Assembly (NCBI RefSeq): GCF_002434265.1 | Contig: NZ_DJJS01000006.1 | Coordinates: 372,001 to 436,000, forward strand | DNA: 64,000 nucleotides | Source: Pseudomonas sp. UBA6562 | GTDB lineage: Bacteria > Pseudomonadota > Gammaproteobacteria > Pseudomonadales > Pseudomonadaceae | Direction: 5' to 3' | Shown here: positions 49,447-58,929 of the stretch, piece after piece | How the letters are laid out: each line of letters begins with the position of its first letter | Position numbering within the stretch: the first letter of the stretch is position 1 | Notes under the pieces: generated by a model | The model's database searches: none | Seen by the model: only the letters and a program-made list of their open reading frames with translations | What the model was told of the DNA's origin: nothing | Translations under genes and position numbers: made by a program

Positions 49447-52134
49447 ATGAAAAGCCAACCCGATGCCGCCAGCCGTATGGTGGCCGAGGTCGTCACGCCA
49501 CTGCCCGTGCCCTCGCGGCTGGGCATGCTGCGTTTCGAACGGCTCAACGAAGCGAACTGGGCCATGCTCTATCTGGACCCCGCCTGCGAACGTCTGCTGG
49601 GCCTGGTCGATGGCGAACTTGGCAGCATGATCGGCTCGCCCTTCGCCAGCTTCATGGAACCCGAAGCCCGCTATCGCCTGCACGATGAAATCCAGTTGCA
49701 ACTGGGCAGCCGCGCCTACTACCGCGTGCGCTACACCCTGCACGGCCAGCCGGGGCCGTTGCGCGTGCTGGAGGTGGGCGAAGCGTTCAAGCAACGCAAC
49801 CGCCAGCTGTTGCGCGGCTACCTGACCGTGCTCGACGACCTGCAAGACGATGCCGACCTCGACGCGCAGGCGCTGGAAACGCGCAACAACCGTCTACAAT
49901 TGGCCCTGCAACTGAACCAGCGGGCGCAACAGGAACAGCTCGAACAGCTCGACCGGGTGCGTGCCCAGCAAGACCTCATCCTGCGCCTGGCACGCCAGCG
50001 CTACAGCGTCGGCAACTCCCAGCTGGAGGCGGCCGAGCTGATCACCCGCAGCGCCTGCGAGATCTACCAGGTCGATTCGGCGAGCATCTGGTACCTCAAC
50101 GAGCAACGCCTGGAGCCGATCAGCGCCTGGCACCAGGCCGAAGCGCAGCACCGCGTGCTGGCACCCATCGACGCCAGCCGCTTCCCCGACTACCTCGACG
50201 CCCTGCACACCAGCCGCGCCATCGACGCGCACAATGCCAGCCACGACCCGCGCACCCGCGATCTGGTCGATACGCTGTACAGCGACAACAACGCCATGCT
50301 CGACGCCAGCATTCGCGTCGACGGCCAGGTGGTCGGCGTGCTGTGCCTGGAGCAGACCGGCAAGCCCAGGGTCTGGCAGGCCGACGAAATCGCCTTTGCC
50401 GGGGAGTTGGCCGACCAGTTCGCGCAGGTCATCACCAACCATAACCGGCGCACCGCCGCCAATGCCCTGCACCTGTTCCAGCGCGCCGTGGAGCAGAGCG
50501 CCAGCGCCTTCCTGCTGGTCAATCGCGAGGGCGTGGTGGAGTACGTCAACCCCAGCTTCACCGCCATCACCCAGTACACCACCGAAGAGGTGCAGGGGCG
50601 CCATGTCAGCGAGCTGCCGGCCCTGGAGAACCTCAACGAGATCCTCTTCGCCTCGCCATCGAGCCTGGAGCTGGGCAACAGCTGGCAGGGCGAGTTCAGA
50701 AGCCGGCGCAAGAGCCTGGAGCCCTATTGGGGTCAACTGTCGATCTCCAAGGTGTATGGCGACCACCGCGAGCTGACCCACTACATCGGCATCTACGAAG
50801 ACATCACCGAGAGCAAGCTGGCGCAGCAGCGCATCGAGCGCCTGGCCTATACCGACAACCTCACCAGCCTGGGCAACCGTGCGGCCTTCATCCGCAGCCT
50901 GGACCAGCGTCTGTCGCGTGAGGACGCCAGCCCCATCTGCCTGTTGCTGGTGGACATCGACAACTTCAAGCGCATCAACGACAGCCTTGGCCACCACACC
51001 GGCGACAAGCTGCTGGTGAGCCTGGCACGGCGCCTGCGCAACAGCCTCGACGGCGCCAGCAGCCTGGCGCGCCTGGCCAGCAACGAGTTCGCCGTGCTGC
51101 TCGACGACACCAGCATCGCCGACGGGCAGAACCTGGCCCAGCGCCTGCTGCACACCCTCGACAAGCCAATGTTCGTCGACAACCAGCTGATCAACATCAC
51201 CGCGTCCGTGGGCCTGGCCTGCGCGCCCTTGCACGGCAGCGACCCGCAGACCCTGATGAAGAACGCGGGCCTGGCCCTGCACAAGGCCAAGGCGGCCGGC
51301 AAGCACCAGTTGCAGGTGTTCACCGAGGTGCTGAACGCCGAGGCCAGCTACAAGCTGTTCGTCGAGAACAACCTGCGCCGCGCCCTGGCGCAGAACGAGC
51401 TGGAGGTGTTCTACCAGCCCAAGCTGTGCCTGCGCAGCGGGCGCCTGCTGGGGCTGGAGGCGCTGCTGCGCTGGAACCACCCGGAGCGTGGCATGATCCG
51501 CCCCGACCAGTTCATCAGCGTGGCCGAAGAGACCGGGTTGATCATCCCCATCGGCAAATGGGTGCTGCGCGAAGCCTGCCGCCTGACGCGCCATTTGCAA
51601 GGCGCAGGCCTGGGCGCCTTGCAGGTGGCGATCAACCTGTCGCCCAAGCAGTTCTCCGACCCGGAACTGGTCGCTTCGGTCGCCAGCATCCTCGAACAGG
51701 AAGCGGTGCCGGCGCAGTTGCTGGAACTGGAGCTGACCGAAGGCCTGCTGCTCGAAGCCACCGAAGACACCCGCCGCCAGCTCGACGAGCTCAAGCAGCT
51801 GGGCCTGACTCTGGCCATGGACGACTTCGGCACCGGCTACTCCTCGCTCAGCTACCTGAAGAAGTTTCCCATCGACATCCTCAAGATCGATCGCAGCTTC
51901 ATCAACGACATTCCGGGCAACCAGGACGACATGGAAATCACCTCGGCGGTGATCGCCATGGCCCACAACCTCAAGCTCAAAGTGGTCGCCGAAGGCATCG
52001 AGACCCCCGAGCAACTGGCCTTCCTGCGCCGGCACCGCTGCGACGTCGGCCAGGGTTACCTGTTCGACCGGCCGATCCCCGGCCGCGAGCTCGAAGCGCG
52101 CCTCAAACGCTACCCGCGCGGTCCGATGACCTGA
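49447..52134 (+). CDS. dipA: DipA-type c-di-GMP phosphodiesterase (PAS-GAF-PAS-GGDEF-EAL)
   Basis: 895 aa. Domain order: N-terminal PAS-like (about 20-130), coiled coil (about 140-185), GAF (about 195-340), PAS/PAC (about 345-465), GGDEF (about 470-625), EAL (about 640-890). The GGDEF signature is replaced by ASNEF (544-548), so cyclase activity should be lost. The EAL motif is kept (E671-A-L-L-R, DDFGTGYSSL), so it should hydrolyse c-di-GMP. Gene order aceE-aceF-this-msrA equals PA5015-PA5018, where the third gene is dipA, a biofilm-dispersal phosphodiesterase. Confidence 0.88.
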   Translation: MKSQPDAASRMVAEVVTPLPVPSRLGMLRFERLNEANWAMLYLDPACERLLGLVDGELGSMIGSPFASFMEPEARYRLHDEIQLQLGSRAYYRVRYTLHGQPGPLRVLEVGEAFKQRNRQLLRGYLTVLDDLQDDADLDAQALETRNNRLQLALQLNQRAQQEQLEQLDRVRAQQDLILRLARQRYSVGNSQLEAAELITRSACEIYQVDSASIWYLNEQRLEPISAWHQAEAQHRVLAPIDASRFPDYLDALHTSRAIDAHNASHDPRTRDLVDTLYSDNNAMLDASIRVDGQVVGVLCLEQTGKPRVWQADEIAFAGELADQFAQVITNHNRRTAANALHLFQRAVEQSASAFLLVNREGVVEYVNPSFTAITQYTTEEVQGRHVSELPALENLNEILFASPSSLELGNSWQGEFRSRRKSLEPYWGQLSISKVYGDHRELTHYIGIYEDITESKLAQQRIERLAYTDNLTSLGNRAAFIRSLDQRLSREDASPICLLLVDIDNFKRINDSLGHHTGDKLLVSLARRLRNSLDGASSLARLASNEFAVLLDDTSIADGQNLAQRLLHTLDKPMFVDNQLINITASVGLACAPLHGSDPQTLMKNAGLALHKAKAAGKHQLQVFTEVLNAEASYKLFVENNLRRALAQNELEVFYQPKLCLRSGRLLGLEALLRWNHPERGMIRPDQFISVAEETGLIIPIGKWVLREACRLTRHLQGAGLGALQVAINLSPKQFSDPELVASVASILEQEAVPAQLLELELTEGLLLEATEDTRRQLDELKQLGLTLAMDDFGTGYSSLSYLKKFPIDILKIDRSFINDIPGNQDDMEITSAVIAMAHNLKLKVVAEGIETPEQLAFLRRHRCDVGQGYLFDRPIPGRELEARLKRYPRGPMT

Positions 52135-52251
52135 CAGCGGCCCATCGACTCGGGCACACTCACGCAAACGCTTTTCGGCAGCACAGCCGCCCGCCGCTGC
52201 GCTGCGGCCGACGAGCCTTTCCTCCCAGCACAACTTTCCAGAGGTACATCC

Positions 52252-52917
52252 ATGGTCCTGCGTTCGGAAATCCTGGTGAACAAAAACGTCCTGCCCACCG
52301 CCGAGCAAGCCCTGCCAGGGCGCGAAACGCCGATGGCGCTGCCCGAGAAGCACTTCGTCTTCGAAGACACCCCGCTGCTCGGCCCCTTCTTCGAGGATGT
52401 CGACTTCGCCATCTTCGGCCTGGGCTGCTTCTGGGGCGCCGAGCGGCGCTTCTGGCAGCGTGAAGGCGTGGTCAGCACCGTGGTCGGCTATGCCGGCGGC
52501 ATCACCCCCAACCCCACCTACGAAGAAGTCTGCTCGGGCCTGACCGGCCACACCGAAGTGGTGCTGGTGGTGTTCGACAAGGCCAAGGTCAGCTACCGCG
52601 AACTGCTGGCGATGTTCTGGGAGCTGCACAACCCGACCCAGGGCATGCGCCAGGGCAACGATGTCGGCACCCAGTACCGCTCGGCGATCTTCTGCACCAG
52701 CCCCGAGCAACTGGAGCAGGCCCAGGCCAGCAAGGCGGCGTATCAGGCCGAACTGGACAAGGCCGGCTTCGGCGCCATCACCACCGAAATCGACCAGGCG
52801 CCGACCGTCTACTTCGCCGAGGCCTACCACCAGCAGTACCTGGCCAAGAACCCGCAAGGCTACTGCGGCATCGGCGGCACCGGCGTGTGCCTGCCGCCCA
52901 GCCTGCAAGGCAACTGA
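52252..52917 (+). CDS. msrA: Peptide methionine (S)-S-oxide reductase MsrA
   Basis: 221 aa. Repairs oxidised methionine. The catalytic GCFWGAE motif has Cys59, and later come TGHTEVV, NDVGTQYRS and a C-terminal GYCGIGGTGV with resolving Cys. An N-terminal extension of about 50 residues is usual for the pseudomonad form. CAGAGGT precedes the ATG. Confidence 0.95.
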   Translation: MVLRSEILVNKNVLPTAEQALPGRETPMALPEKHFVFEDTPLLGPFFEDVDFAIFGLGCFWGAERRFWQREGVVSTVVGYAGGITPNPTYEEVCSGLTGHTEVVLVVFDKAKVSYRELLAMFWELHNPTQGMRQGNDVGTQYRSAIFCTSPEQLEQAQASKAAYQAELDKAGFGAITTEIDQAPTVYFAEAYHQQYLAKNPQGYCGIGGTGVCLPPSLQGN

Positions 52918-52920
52918 GCC

Positions 52921-53541
52921 ATGGCCGGCATGACGCTGTTCCATTCGCCGCTCTCGCCCTTCGTGCGCAAGGTCATGGTGGTGCTGCACGAGACTGGTCA
53001 GCTCGGCCGCGTGACCCTGCACGGGGTGAACATCAGCCCCGTGCAGGGCGACCCGCAGCTCGAACAGGGCAACCCCATCGGCAAGATCCCGGCCCTGCGC
53101 CTGGCCGACGGCACGGTGCTGCACGACAGCCGGGTGATCTGCGAATACCTCGACCAGCAACACGTCGGCCAGCCGCTTTTGCCCCGCGAGGGCTCGGCGC
53201 GCTGGCGGCGCCTGACCTTGGCGTCGCAAGCCGACGCCATTCTCGACGCTGCGGTGTCGAGTCGTTATGAAGTGGCTGTACGCCCCGAAGACAAGCGCTG
53301 GGACGGTTGGCTCGACGCGCAAAGCGAGAAGATCCGCCGCAGCCTGGACAACTTCGAGCGCGAGCACCTCGCAGAACTCGCCTCCGGCTTCGACCTGGCC
53401 GCCATCGGCCTGGCGTGCGCCCTGGGCTACCTCGACCTGCGCCAACCTGCGTTCGGCTGGCGCGAACGGCAACCGGGGCTGGCCGCCTGGTACGCCGAGG
53501 TCGCCCAGCGGCCTTCGATGCTGGCCACCGTGCCCCAATAG
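52921..53541 (+). CDS. Glutathione S-transferase family protein
   Basis: 206 aa. An N-terminal thioredoxin fold begins TLFHSPLSPFVRKVMVVLHETG, with SPLSPF in place of a CPxC-type motif. NPIGKIPALRLADGTVLHDSRVICEYLD is the glutathione-binding face with the cis-Pro (KIPAL) and DS-x-V. The C-terminal domain is helical. It starts 3 bases after the msrA stop, so both may serve oxidative or electrophile stress. The substrate is unknown. Confidence 0.88.
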   Translation: MAGMTLFHSPLSPFVRKVMVVLHETGQLGRVTLHGVNISPVQGDPQLEQGNPIGKIPALRLADGTVLHDSRVICEYLDQQHVGQPLLPREGSARWRRLTLASQADAILDAAVSSRYEVAVRPEDKRWDGWLDAQSEKIRRSLDNFEREHLAELASGFDLAAIGLACALGYLDLRQPAFGWRERQPGLAAWYAEVAQRPSMLATVPQ

Positions 53542-53604
53542 AAGCGGCCGCGCCTACAAATGTTCACAGACCAGCAGCCAATTCGGCGCTCCCACGCAGC
53601 TCAT

Positions 53605-53651
53605 CTGTAGGAGCGGCCGGTTCGGCGCTCCGATTAGCCGCGATGGCCGGC
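53605..53651 (+). repeat. REP-like element, copy A
   Basis: 47 bases starting CTGTAGGAGCGGCCGG, with a GCCGCGATGG core near the end. It is about 80% identical by eye to copy B at 62025 and lies in the convergent GST/creD gap. Confidence 0.75.
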
Positions 53652-53720
53652 AAAGCCGCCTTGGAGCCAGCAACGCCGCTATCCTCACCGCCAACCACCG
53701 CCCCACCGCCTTGTCCTCCC

Positions 53721-55049
53721 TCACGCCGCCCTCCCCACCCGCGACCAGTCCAGCCGTCGGGTCAGCACCATGAACACGCCCAGCAGCGCGAAGCACAGCA
53801 GCGAGCCCATCAGCAGCGCGTAGTCTTCCGCGCCCAGCAGCCCGTACAGCAGCGCATACAGCAGAGCCAGCCCCGCCGCGAAGCCCACCCCGCGCCACAG
53901 GCTGTGCAGCACATGGCTCAGGTAGAAACCGATCAACAGCACGCAGCCGCTGGCCGACAAGCCATAGGCGGCAGTGAAGCCCAGGTGCTCGGACAACGAC
54001 AGCAACAGCAGGTAGAAGAACGCCAGCGCCACCCCAACCAGCGCGTACTGCATCGGGTGCACGCTCAGTTGCTTGAGCACTTCGAAGAGGAAGAAGGCGG
54101 CAAAGGTCAGGCCAATGAACAGCACCGCATATTTGATTGCCCGCTCGCTCTTCATGTACTGGTCCACCGGGTCGATGAAGCTCACACCGAAGGTGCGGCC
54201 TTCGAAGCCGGCGCATTCCTGTTGCGCGGTGCAGCGGCGCAGCACGTCTTCCAGGTTGGTGGCGAAGAACGAGGTCTGCCATTGGGCGGTGAAGCCGTCG
54301 GCGCCCACCTCGCGGCGGTTGGGCAGGTAACTGCCGATGAAGCTCGGATGCGGCCAATCGGCCTGCATGGCGACCGTGCTGCTGCGCCCGACCGGCACCA
54401 CCTGCAACTGGCCGGTGCCTTGCAGCGCCAGGTCCAGGGCGTAGTCGAACTCTGCGCCGCGCTCGACATCCACCGTCGGCAACGGCGCGTGGATACCGCC
54501 CTGCAACCAGTCCAGCCCCGTACCGGCCTCGAACGGCACGCTTCGCTCGCCTACGCGCAGCACGGGCAGGTTGGCGATGCCACGGATGTCGCTGATACCG
54601 ACCACCAGGAACGGCGTGTCGAAACGATAGTCGTCGCGGTCCCCTTCCACACCCCAGTTGGCCGGCAGCTTGAAGCGGCCGCTGAGCGTGCCCTTGGCAT
54701 GGAACAGCCGCGCTTGATAGATGCCGCGCGAACGCAGCTCGGTGTCGACCTTCAACGTGCTGTCGAAGGTTTCCGGCAACACGTACAACTGGCCGCTGAC
54801 GGTCTGTACGTCGGGCACGCGCTGGCCGTCCTTCTCCACCCAGCGCCGTTCGAGCTTGCGGTAGGGCACCACGATCATGGGCCCGGCGACCTGCTGTTCG
54901 AAGCTGGCGCTCTGGGCGATGTCGCGCAAGACGTTGTCGCGTTGGTCCTGCCGCTCGCCGATCAGACCGCCGATCATCAACAGCGGGATCAGCAGCAACA
55001 ACATCAGCAAGGCAATGGTGCCGAGTTTGAATCCTAGGGTCCTGGTCAT
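53721..55049 (-). CDS. creD: CreD-family inner-membrane protein
   Basis: 442 aa. Member of the CreD family, strongly induced by CreBC and linked to envelope integrity and beta-lactam response. An N-terminal membrane helix (IALLMLLLLIPLLMIGGLIGE) is followed by a large periplasmic domain (about 40-290, with EGDRDDYRFDTPFLVVG and a Cys pair in RRCTAQQECAGF). A cluster of about five C-terminal helices starts at 300. It is separated from creC by 102 bases that contain a CreB-like tag. Confidence 0.91.
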   Translation of the reverse strand: MTRTLGFKLGTIALLMLLLLIPLLMIGGLIGERQDQRDNVLRDIAQSASFEQQVAGPMIVVPYRKLERRWVEKDGQRVPDVQTVSGQLYVLPETFDSTLKVDTELRSRGIYQARLFHAKGTLSGRFKLPANWGVEGDRDDYRFDTPFLVVGISDIRGIANLPVLRVGERSVPFEAGTGLDWLQGGIHAPLPTVDVERGAEFDYALDLALQGTGQLQVVPVGRSSTVAMQADWPHPSFIGSYLPNRREVGADGFTAQWQTSFFATNLEDVLRRCTAQQECAGFEGRTFGVSFIDPVDQYMKSERAIKYAVLFIGLTFAAFFLFEVLKQLSVHPMQYALVGVALAFFYLLLLSLSEHLGFTAAYGLSASGCVLLIGFYLSHVLHSLWRGVGFAAGLALLYALLYGLLGAEDYALLMGSLLCFALLGVFMVLTRRLDWSRVGRAA

Positions 55050-55116
55050 GGCAATGGCTCTGTGGGGGCGATGAGCGCAGCATGCCTCGCCCGTATGGAG
55101 CCTTTGCGCAGCGTGT

Positions 55117-55132
55117 GTGGAGACTACGTGGA
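55117..55132 (-). promoter_or_regulatory. CreB (cre/blr-tag)-like direct repeat upstream of creD
   Basis: On the minus strand TCCAC-GTAGTC-TCCAC matches the cre-tag TTCAC-N6-TTCAC in spacing, with the same T-to-C change in each half. It sits 68 bases before the creD start, in the creC-creD gap. Confidence 0.55.
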
Positions 55133-55151
55133 GATTGTGCGCGCCAGCGCT

Positions 55152-56585
55152 TCAGCTCACCCGGCGCAGCGGCAGGCACAGACTTACCCGTACCCCCTCG
55201 ACGACGTTCTCGACCCGCAGCTCGCCGCCGTGCAGTTGCATCACTTCGGCCACGAAATTCAACCCCAGGCCAGTGCTCTTGCGCCCGCTGGCCGGGCGCG
55301 GCAAGGAGTAGAAGCGCTCGCTGACGCGGCCCAGGGCGTAGTCGGGAATGGCCGGCCCTTGGTTGAACAGGCTCAAGGCGGCGCGTTGGCCGTCGCGGCT
55401 GAGTTCGAACACCAATCTGCCGCCTGGGGGTGTGAAGTCCAAGGCGTTGTCCAGCAGATTGCTGAGCGCCTGGCGCAGCAGGAAGCCATCGCCCCATACC
55501 CGTGCGTCGACCGGCACCTGCTGACGCACCTGCACGCCCGCCATGGCGATACGCGGCGCATGGGCCAACAGCAGTTCGTCGAGCACCTCGCCCAAGGCCA
55601 CCTGCTGCTCGTCTTCCAGGCGCTGCATCTGCTCGACCCGGGCCAGGTCCAGCAAGCGCTCGATCATCTGCTGCAAACGCTCGCTCTCGCCCTCGATGTT
55701 GCTGGCGAAACGGGCGCGCTGCGCTGGCGGCATGTCGCCCTGCAACAGCTCGGCCGCGCCGCGGATCGCCGCCAGCGGGCTTTTCAGCTCGTGGGTCAGG
55801 GTGTGGACGTAACGCTCCACATAGGCCTTGCCTTCGAGTTCGGTGCGCATGCGCTCCACGGCGTGGGCCAGTTGCGCCAGCTCGCCGCCCTTGTAGTACG
55901 GCAGCTCGGCGCGTTCGCCGGCGCTGACGGTCTGCGCATAGTGGGTGAGCCTGCGCAGCGAGCGTGCCAGCCACCATGACAGCGCCGCACCGACCAGCAA
56001 CCCCAGTACGATCAACGCCAGCCCCAGGGTGAAAAGGTGGCGCTCGGAGCGGTCGATGTAGGGTTGCAGCGAACTGTTGGGCTTGGCCACGGTGACCACG
56101 CCGATGATCTGCCCTTCGTCGACAATGGGCGCGGCCACATGCATTACCGAACTGCTTTCGTCGCGCTCGTCACTGCGCGTGGAGCGCGCCCCGTACTGCC
56201 CGCGCAGGGTCAGGTACACGTCGTTCCAGCGCGAATAGTCCTTGCCCACTGCCTCGCCGCTGGAGTCGAGCAGCACCACGCCGTGGGCGTCGGTGACGTA
56301 GATGCGGTGGCTGACCTGATGCTTGCCCAGCCCCCAGATCTGCGCGTCGGGACTGCGCAGGCCATAGGCCTTGAGCACTTCGGGCAAACGACCCTGGGCC
56401 AGGGTGCCGGCCTTGAGGTCGTCGTGGAGGATTTCGGCCAGCAGGTTGGCGGTGTCGACCAGGGTCTCTTCCGACGACTGCCGCACCACCGGACGAATCT
56501 GCTCGCGCACGGTGCTGAGCAGAAAGTAACCGGCCAGCCCGACGAACAGGAAATACACCAGGAAGATGCGTATCCCCAGGCGCAT
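55152..56585 (-). CDS. creC: Sensor histidine kinase CreC
   Basis: 477 aa. Inner-membrane sensor with TM1 at about 6-24, a periplasmic sensory region (25-182), TM2 at about 185-205 and a HAMP linker. The H-box is LTHELKSPLAAI with His265. The ATPase boxes are NLLDNALDFTPPGG, NQGPAIP and GLGLNFVAEVM. It is read with creB (the creB TGA abuts this ATG). Carbon/beta-lactam sensing is known for the family; the signal here is not deducible. Confidence 0.93.
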   Translation of the reverse strand: MRLGIRIFLVYFLFVGLAGYFLLSTVREQIRPVVRQSSEETLVDTANLLAEILHDDLKAGTLAQGRLPEVLKAYGLRSPDAQIWGLGKHQVSHRIYVTDAHGVVLLDSSGEAVGKDYSRWNDVYLTLRGQYGARSTRSDERDESSSVMHVAAPIVDEGQIIGVVTVAKPNSSLQPYIDRSERHLFTLGLALIVLGLLVGAALSWWLARSLRRLTHYAQTVSAGERAELPYYKGGELAQLAHAVERMRTELEGKAYVERYVHTLTHELKSPLAAIRGAAELLQGDMPPAQRARFASNIEGESERLQQMIERLLDLARVEQMQRLEDEQQVALGEVLDELLLAHAPRIAMAGVQVRQQVPVDARVWGDGFLLRQALSNLLDNALDFTPPGGRLVFELSRDGQRAALSLFNQGPAIPDYALGRVSERFYSLPRPASGRKSTGLGLNFVAEVMQLHGGELRVENVVEGVRVSLCLPLRRVS

Positions 56586-57275
56586 TCAGGCCTGCTCCGG
56601 GTTGTAGCTGTAGCCCAGGCCGCGATGGGTCTGGATCGCTTCGCCGGCTTCGGCCACCTGGCGCAGCTTGGCGCGCAGGCTCTTGATGTGGCTGTCGATG
56701 GTGCGCTCGTACCCCACATCGGCGGCGACGCCCAGTGCATCGAGCAACCGCTCGCGGCTGAACACCCGCTGCGGCTGCTCGATCAGGCATTGCAGCAGAC
56801 GAAACTCGTGGCGGGTCAGGGCCAGGGGCTGGCCGTGGTAACTGATCTGCATGCGCAGGGTGTCGAGGTGCAGCGGCGCAGTCTTGGTCGTTTCGATGGC
56901 GGCATCTGCCCGCGGCGCCATGCGCTTGAGGATGGCCCGCACCCGCGCTGCCACCTCGCGCGGGCTGAAGGGCTTGACCACGTAGTCGTCGGCACCGATC
57001 TCCAGGCCCACCACGCGGTCGATCTCGTCGTTACGGGCGGTGAGAAACATCACCGGCACCTCGGTGAAGCGGCGCAGTTGCCGGCAGGTGTCGAAGCCGG
57101 TGATGTCGGGCAGGCCGATGTCGAGGATGATCAGGTCCGCCGGCTGCGCGCGCTGGCGCTCGACGGCGGCGCTGCCCAGGGTCACCCACTCGGTGCTGTG
57201 GCCGTCGGCCTGCAGGGCGTAGATGAGGGTGTCGGCGATGGCGGCTTCGTCTTCGACGATGAGGATGTGGGGCAT
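56586..57275 (-). CDS. creB: Response regulator CreB
   Basis: 229 aa. OmpR-family regulator: receiver domain with VEDE and phospho-acceptor Asp52 (ILDIGLPD), Lys in VVKPFSPRE, and a C-terminal winged helix (TRHEFRLLQCLIEQPQRVFSRERLLDAL). It is the first gene of creBCD. A candidate target tag lies before creD. Confidence 0.94.
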   Translation of the reverse strand: MPHILIVEDEAAIADTLIYALQADGHSTEWVTLGSAAVERQRAQPADLIILDIGLPDITGFDTCRQLRRFTEVPVMFLTARNDEIDRVVGLEIGADDYVVKPFSPREVAARVRAILKRMAPRADAAIETTKTAPLHLDTLRMQISYHGQPLALTRHEFRLLQCLIEQPQRVFSRERLLDALGVAADVGYERTIDSHIKSLRAKLRQVAEAGEAIQTHRGLGYSYNPEQA

Positions 57276-57359
57276 GTCAGGTGTCTATCGGGGGCGCTGC
57301 ACGTCGCAGCAGATCGCATGCTTTACCACGAATCCGCCGGCACGTGCAGCTCGGTAGGG

Positions 57360-57860
57360 TCAGCAGCTTGGCTTGCCCGCCGTGTATTTCTCGGCCGGGT
57401 TGATCGCCGCTTTGAACTCGCGCAGCGCCTTGGCGCCGATCAGCAGCGGGTAGTTGAAGCTGCTGCGGTCGACCAGGTTGACCTCCACCGTGCGCTTCAC
57501 CTCGCCCAGGCACAGCTCCAGGTCGACGACCGGGCGGCTCGACGTCTCGGGCGAATCGCCTTCGCTGTCCTCTTCTGTGCGGTTTTTGATCTTGCTGATG
57601 CGCGCGACCTTGTGCTCGTAGACCTTGCCGTCGGCATCCTCGGTGGCCAGACGGAAGCGCACCCATTGCTCGCCATCGCGGGTGAAACGCTCGATGTCTT
57701 TGGCCGACAGGGACGCGGTGTAGGCGCCGGTGTCCATCTTGGCCTGGAAGGTCTGGCCGATGTCCGACACGGTGATGTTCTCGTAGCGGCCGTACAGGGT
57801 GGGGTCGGCAGCGAACGCTGGCAGGGCCATCAGCGACAACAGGGCGAGCAGTGGTTTCAC
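57360..57860 (-). CDS. Periplasmic retropepsin-like (PF05618, 'ATP-dependent zinc protease' family) protein
   Basis: 166 aa. A signal peptide ending LPAFAA is followed by an aspartic-protease half-domain: KMDTGAYTASL with catalytic-type Asp43, and a C-terminal YPLLIGAKALREFK flap/hydrophobic-G region typical of retropepsins. It likely works as a homodimer in the periplasm. The start is a GTG with AAGGAAG upstream. It lies 84 bases beyond creB on the same strand in the reading direction, so it may be part of, or a leader to, the cre unit. Substrate unknown. Confidence 0.83.
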   Translation of the reverse strand: MKPLLALLSLMALPAFAADPTLYGRYENITVSDIGQTFQAKMDTGAYTASLSAKDIERFTRDGEQWVRFRLATEDADGKVYEHKVARISKIKNRTEEDSEGDSPETSSRPVVDLELCLGEVKRTVEVNLVDRSSFNYPLLIGAKALREFKAAINPAEKYTAGKPSC

Positions 57861-58041
57861 GGGGCAGGCTTCCTTGAAGGGGTTGCAGGCTTAGAGTGCC
57901 GAGACCTTAGAGGTTCGGCGCGTCCTTGGCAAAAACATAGTCTGAAACATTTACGGGCGATAACCGTCTCTGCACATTTGGCGGATGGCATGCTGCTGCT
58001 TATCATTGCGCCCTGCCACTTTCCTACAACAAGGTTCACTT

Positions 58042-58929
58042 ATGCGTCGCCTGCTGACCGGCACCTGTGTCGCCCTTCTGCTGCTGCTCAACACCGTTGT
58101 GATGATCGTACCGCTGCTGGTCTGCGCGTTGATCAAGCTGGTGCTCAAGGGCCGCTATCGCGATTACGCCTCTGCTGGCGTGATGTGGGTGGCCGAGACC
58201 TGGGCCGAAATCGACAAGCGCATCTTCGCCGCCTGCGTGCCGACCCAGTGGGACATCCGCGGCGCGGAAAACCTGCGGCGCGATACGTCGTACCTGACCA
58301 TCAGCAATCACCAGAGTTGGGTGGACATTCCGGCGCTGATGGAAGCGCTGAATCGGCGTACGCCGTTTTTCAAGTTCTTCCTCAAGAAAGAGCTGATCTG
58401 GGTGCCGTTGTTGGGGTTGGCTTGGTGGGGGTTGGACTATCCGTTCATGAAGCGGTACAGCAAGGCGTTTTTAGAGAAGCACCCAGAATTAAAGGGCAAA
58501 GATCTGGAAATCACCAAAAAAGCCTGCGAGCTGTACAAACGGCAGCCGGTCAACGTCGTTAACTACCTCGAAGGTACCCGCTTCACTCAGGCAAAGCATG
58601 CACACCAGCAGTCCCCCTATCGCCACCTGCTCAAGCCTAGAGCGGGCGGCATTGCGTTCGTATTGGCGGCAATGGGTGAGCAGCTCGACGCCTTGCTCGA
58701 TGTGACCATCGTCTATCCGGGAAACAAGGCGCCGGGATTTTGGGATTTGCTCAATGGCAGCATCGACCGGGTGATCGTTGACATCCAAGTACGTGAGTTG
58801 GACCCGGCCTTATGGGAAGGGGATTACGAGAATGATCCGGCGTTTCGGCAGACGGTGCAGGGGTGGGTGAATCAGTTGTGGGCGCAAAAGGATGAGCGAC
58901 TAGACAGGTTGCATGGCGTGTTCCGCTAA
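58042..58929 (+). CDS. PlsC-family 1-acyl-sn-glycerol-3-phosphate acyltransferase (YihG-like)
   Basis: 295 aa. Membrane acyltransferase: an N-terminal helix (TGTCVALLLLLNTVVMIVPLLVCALI), the catalytic H-x4-D motif NHQSWVD (His90, Asp95), then FFLKKELIWVPLLG, YPFMKRYSK and the phosphate-binding YLEGTRFT. It would acylate lysophosphatidic acid or a lysophospholipid. It is divergent from the retropepsin gene with a 181-base promoter region. Its 3' half is slightly AT-richer than neighbouring genes. Confidence 0.9.
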   Translation: MRRLLTGTCVALLLLLNTVVMIVPLLVCALIKLVLKGRYRDYASAGVMWVAETWAEIDKRIFAACVPTQWDIRGAENLRRDTSYLTISNHQSWVDIPALMEALNRRTPFFKFFLKKELIWVPLLGLAWWGLDYPFMKRYSKAFLEKHPELKGKDLEITKKACELYKRQPVNVVNYLEGTRFTQAKHAHQQSPYRHLLKPRAGGIAFVLAAMGEQLDALLDVTIVYPGNKAPGFWDLLNGSIDRVIVDIQVRELDPALWEGDYENDPAFRQTVQGWVNQLWAQKDERLDRLHGVFR

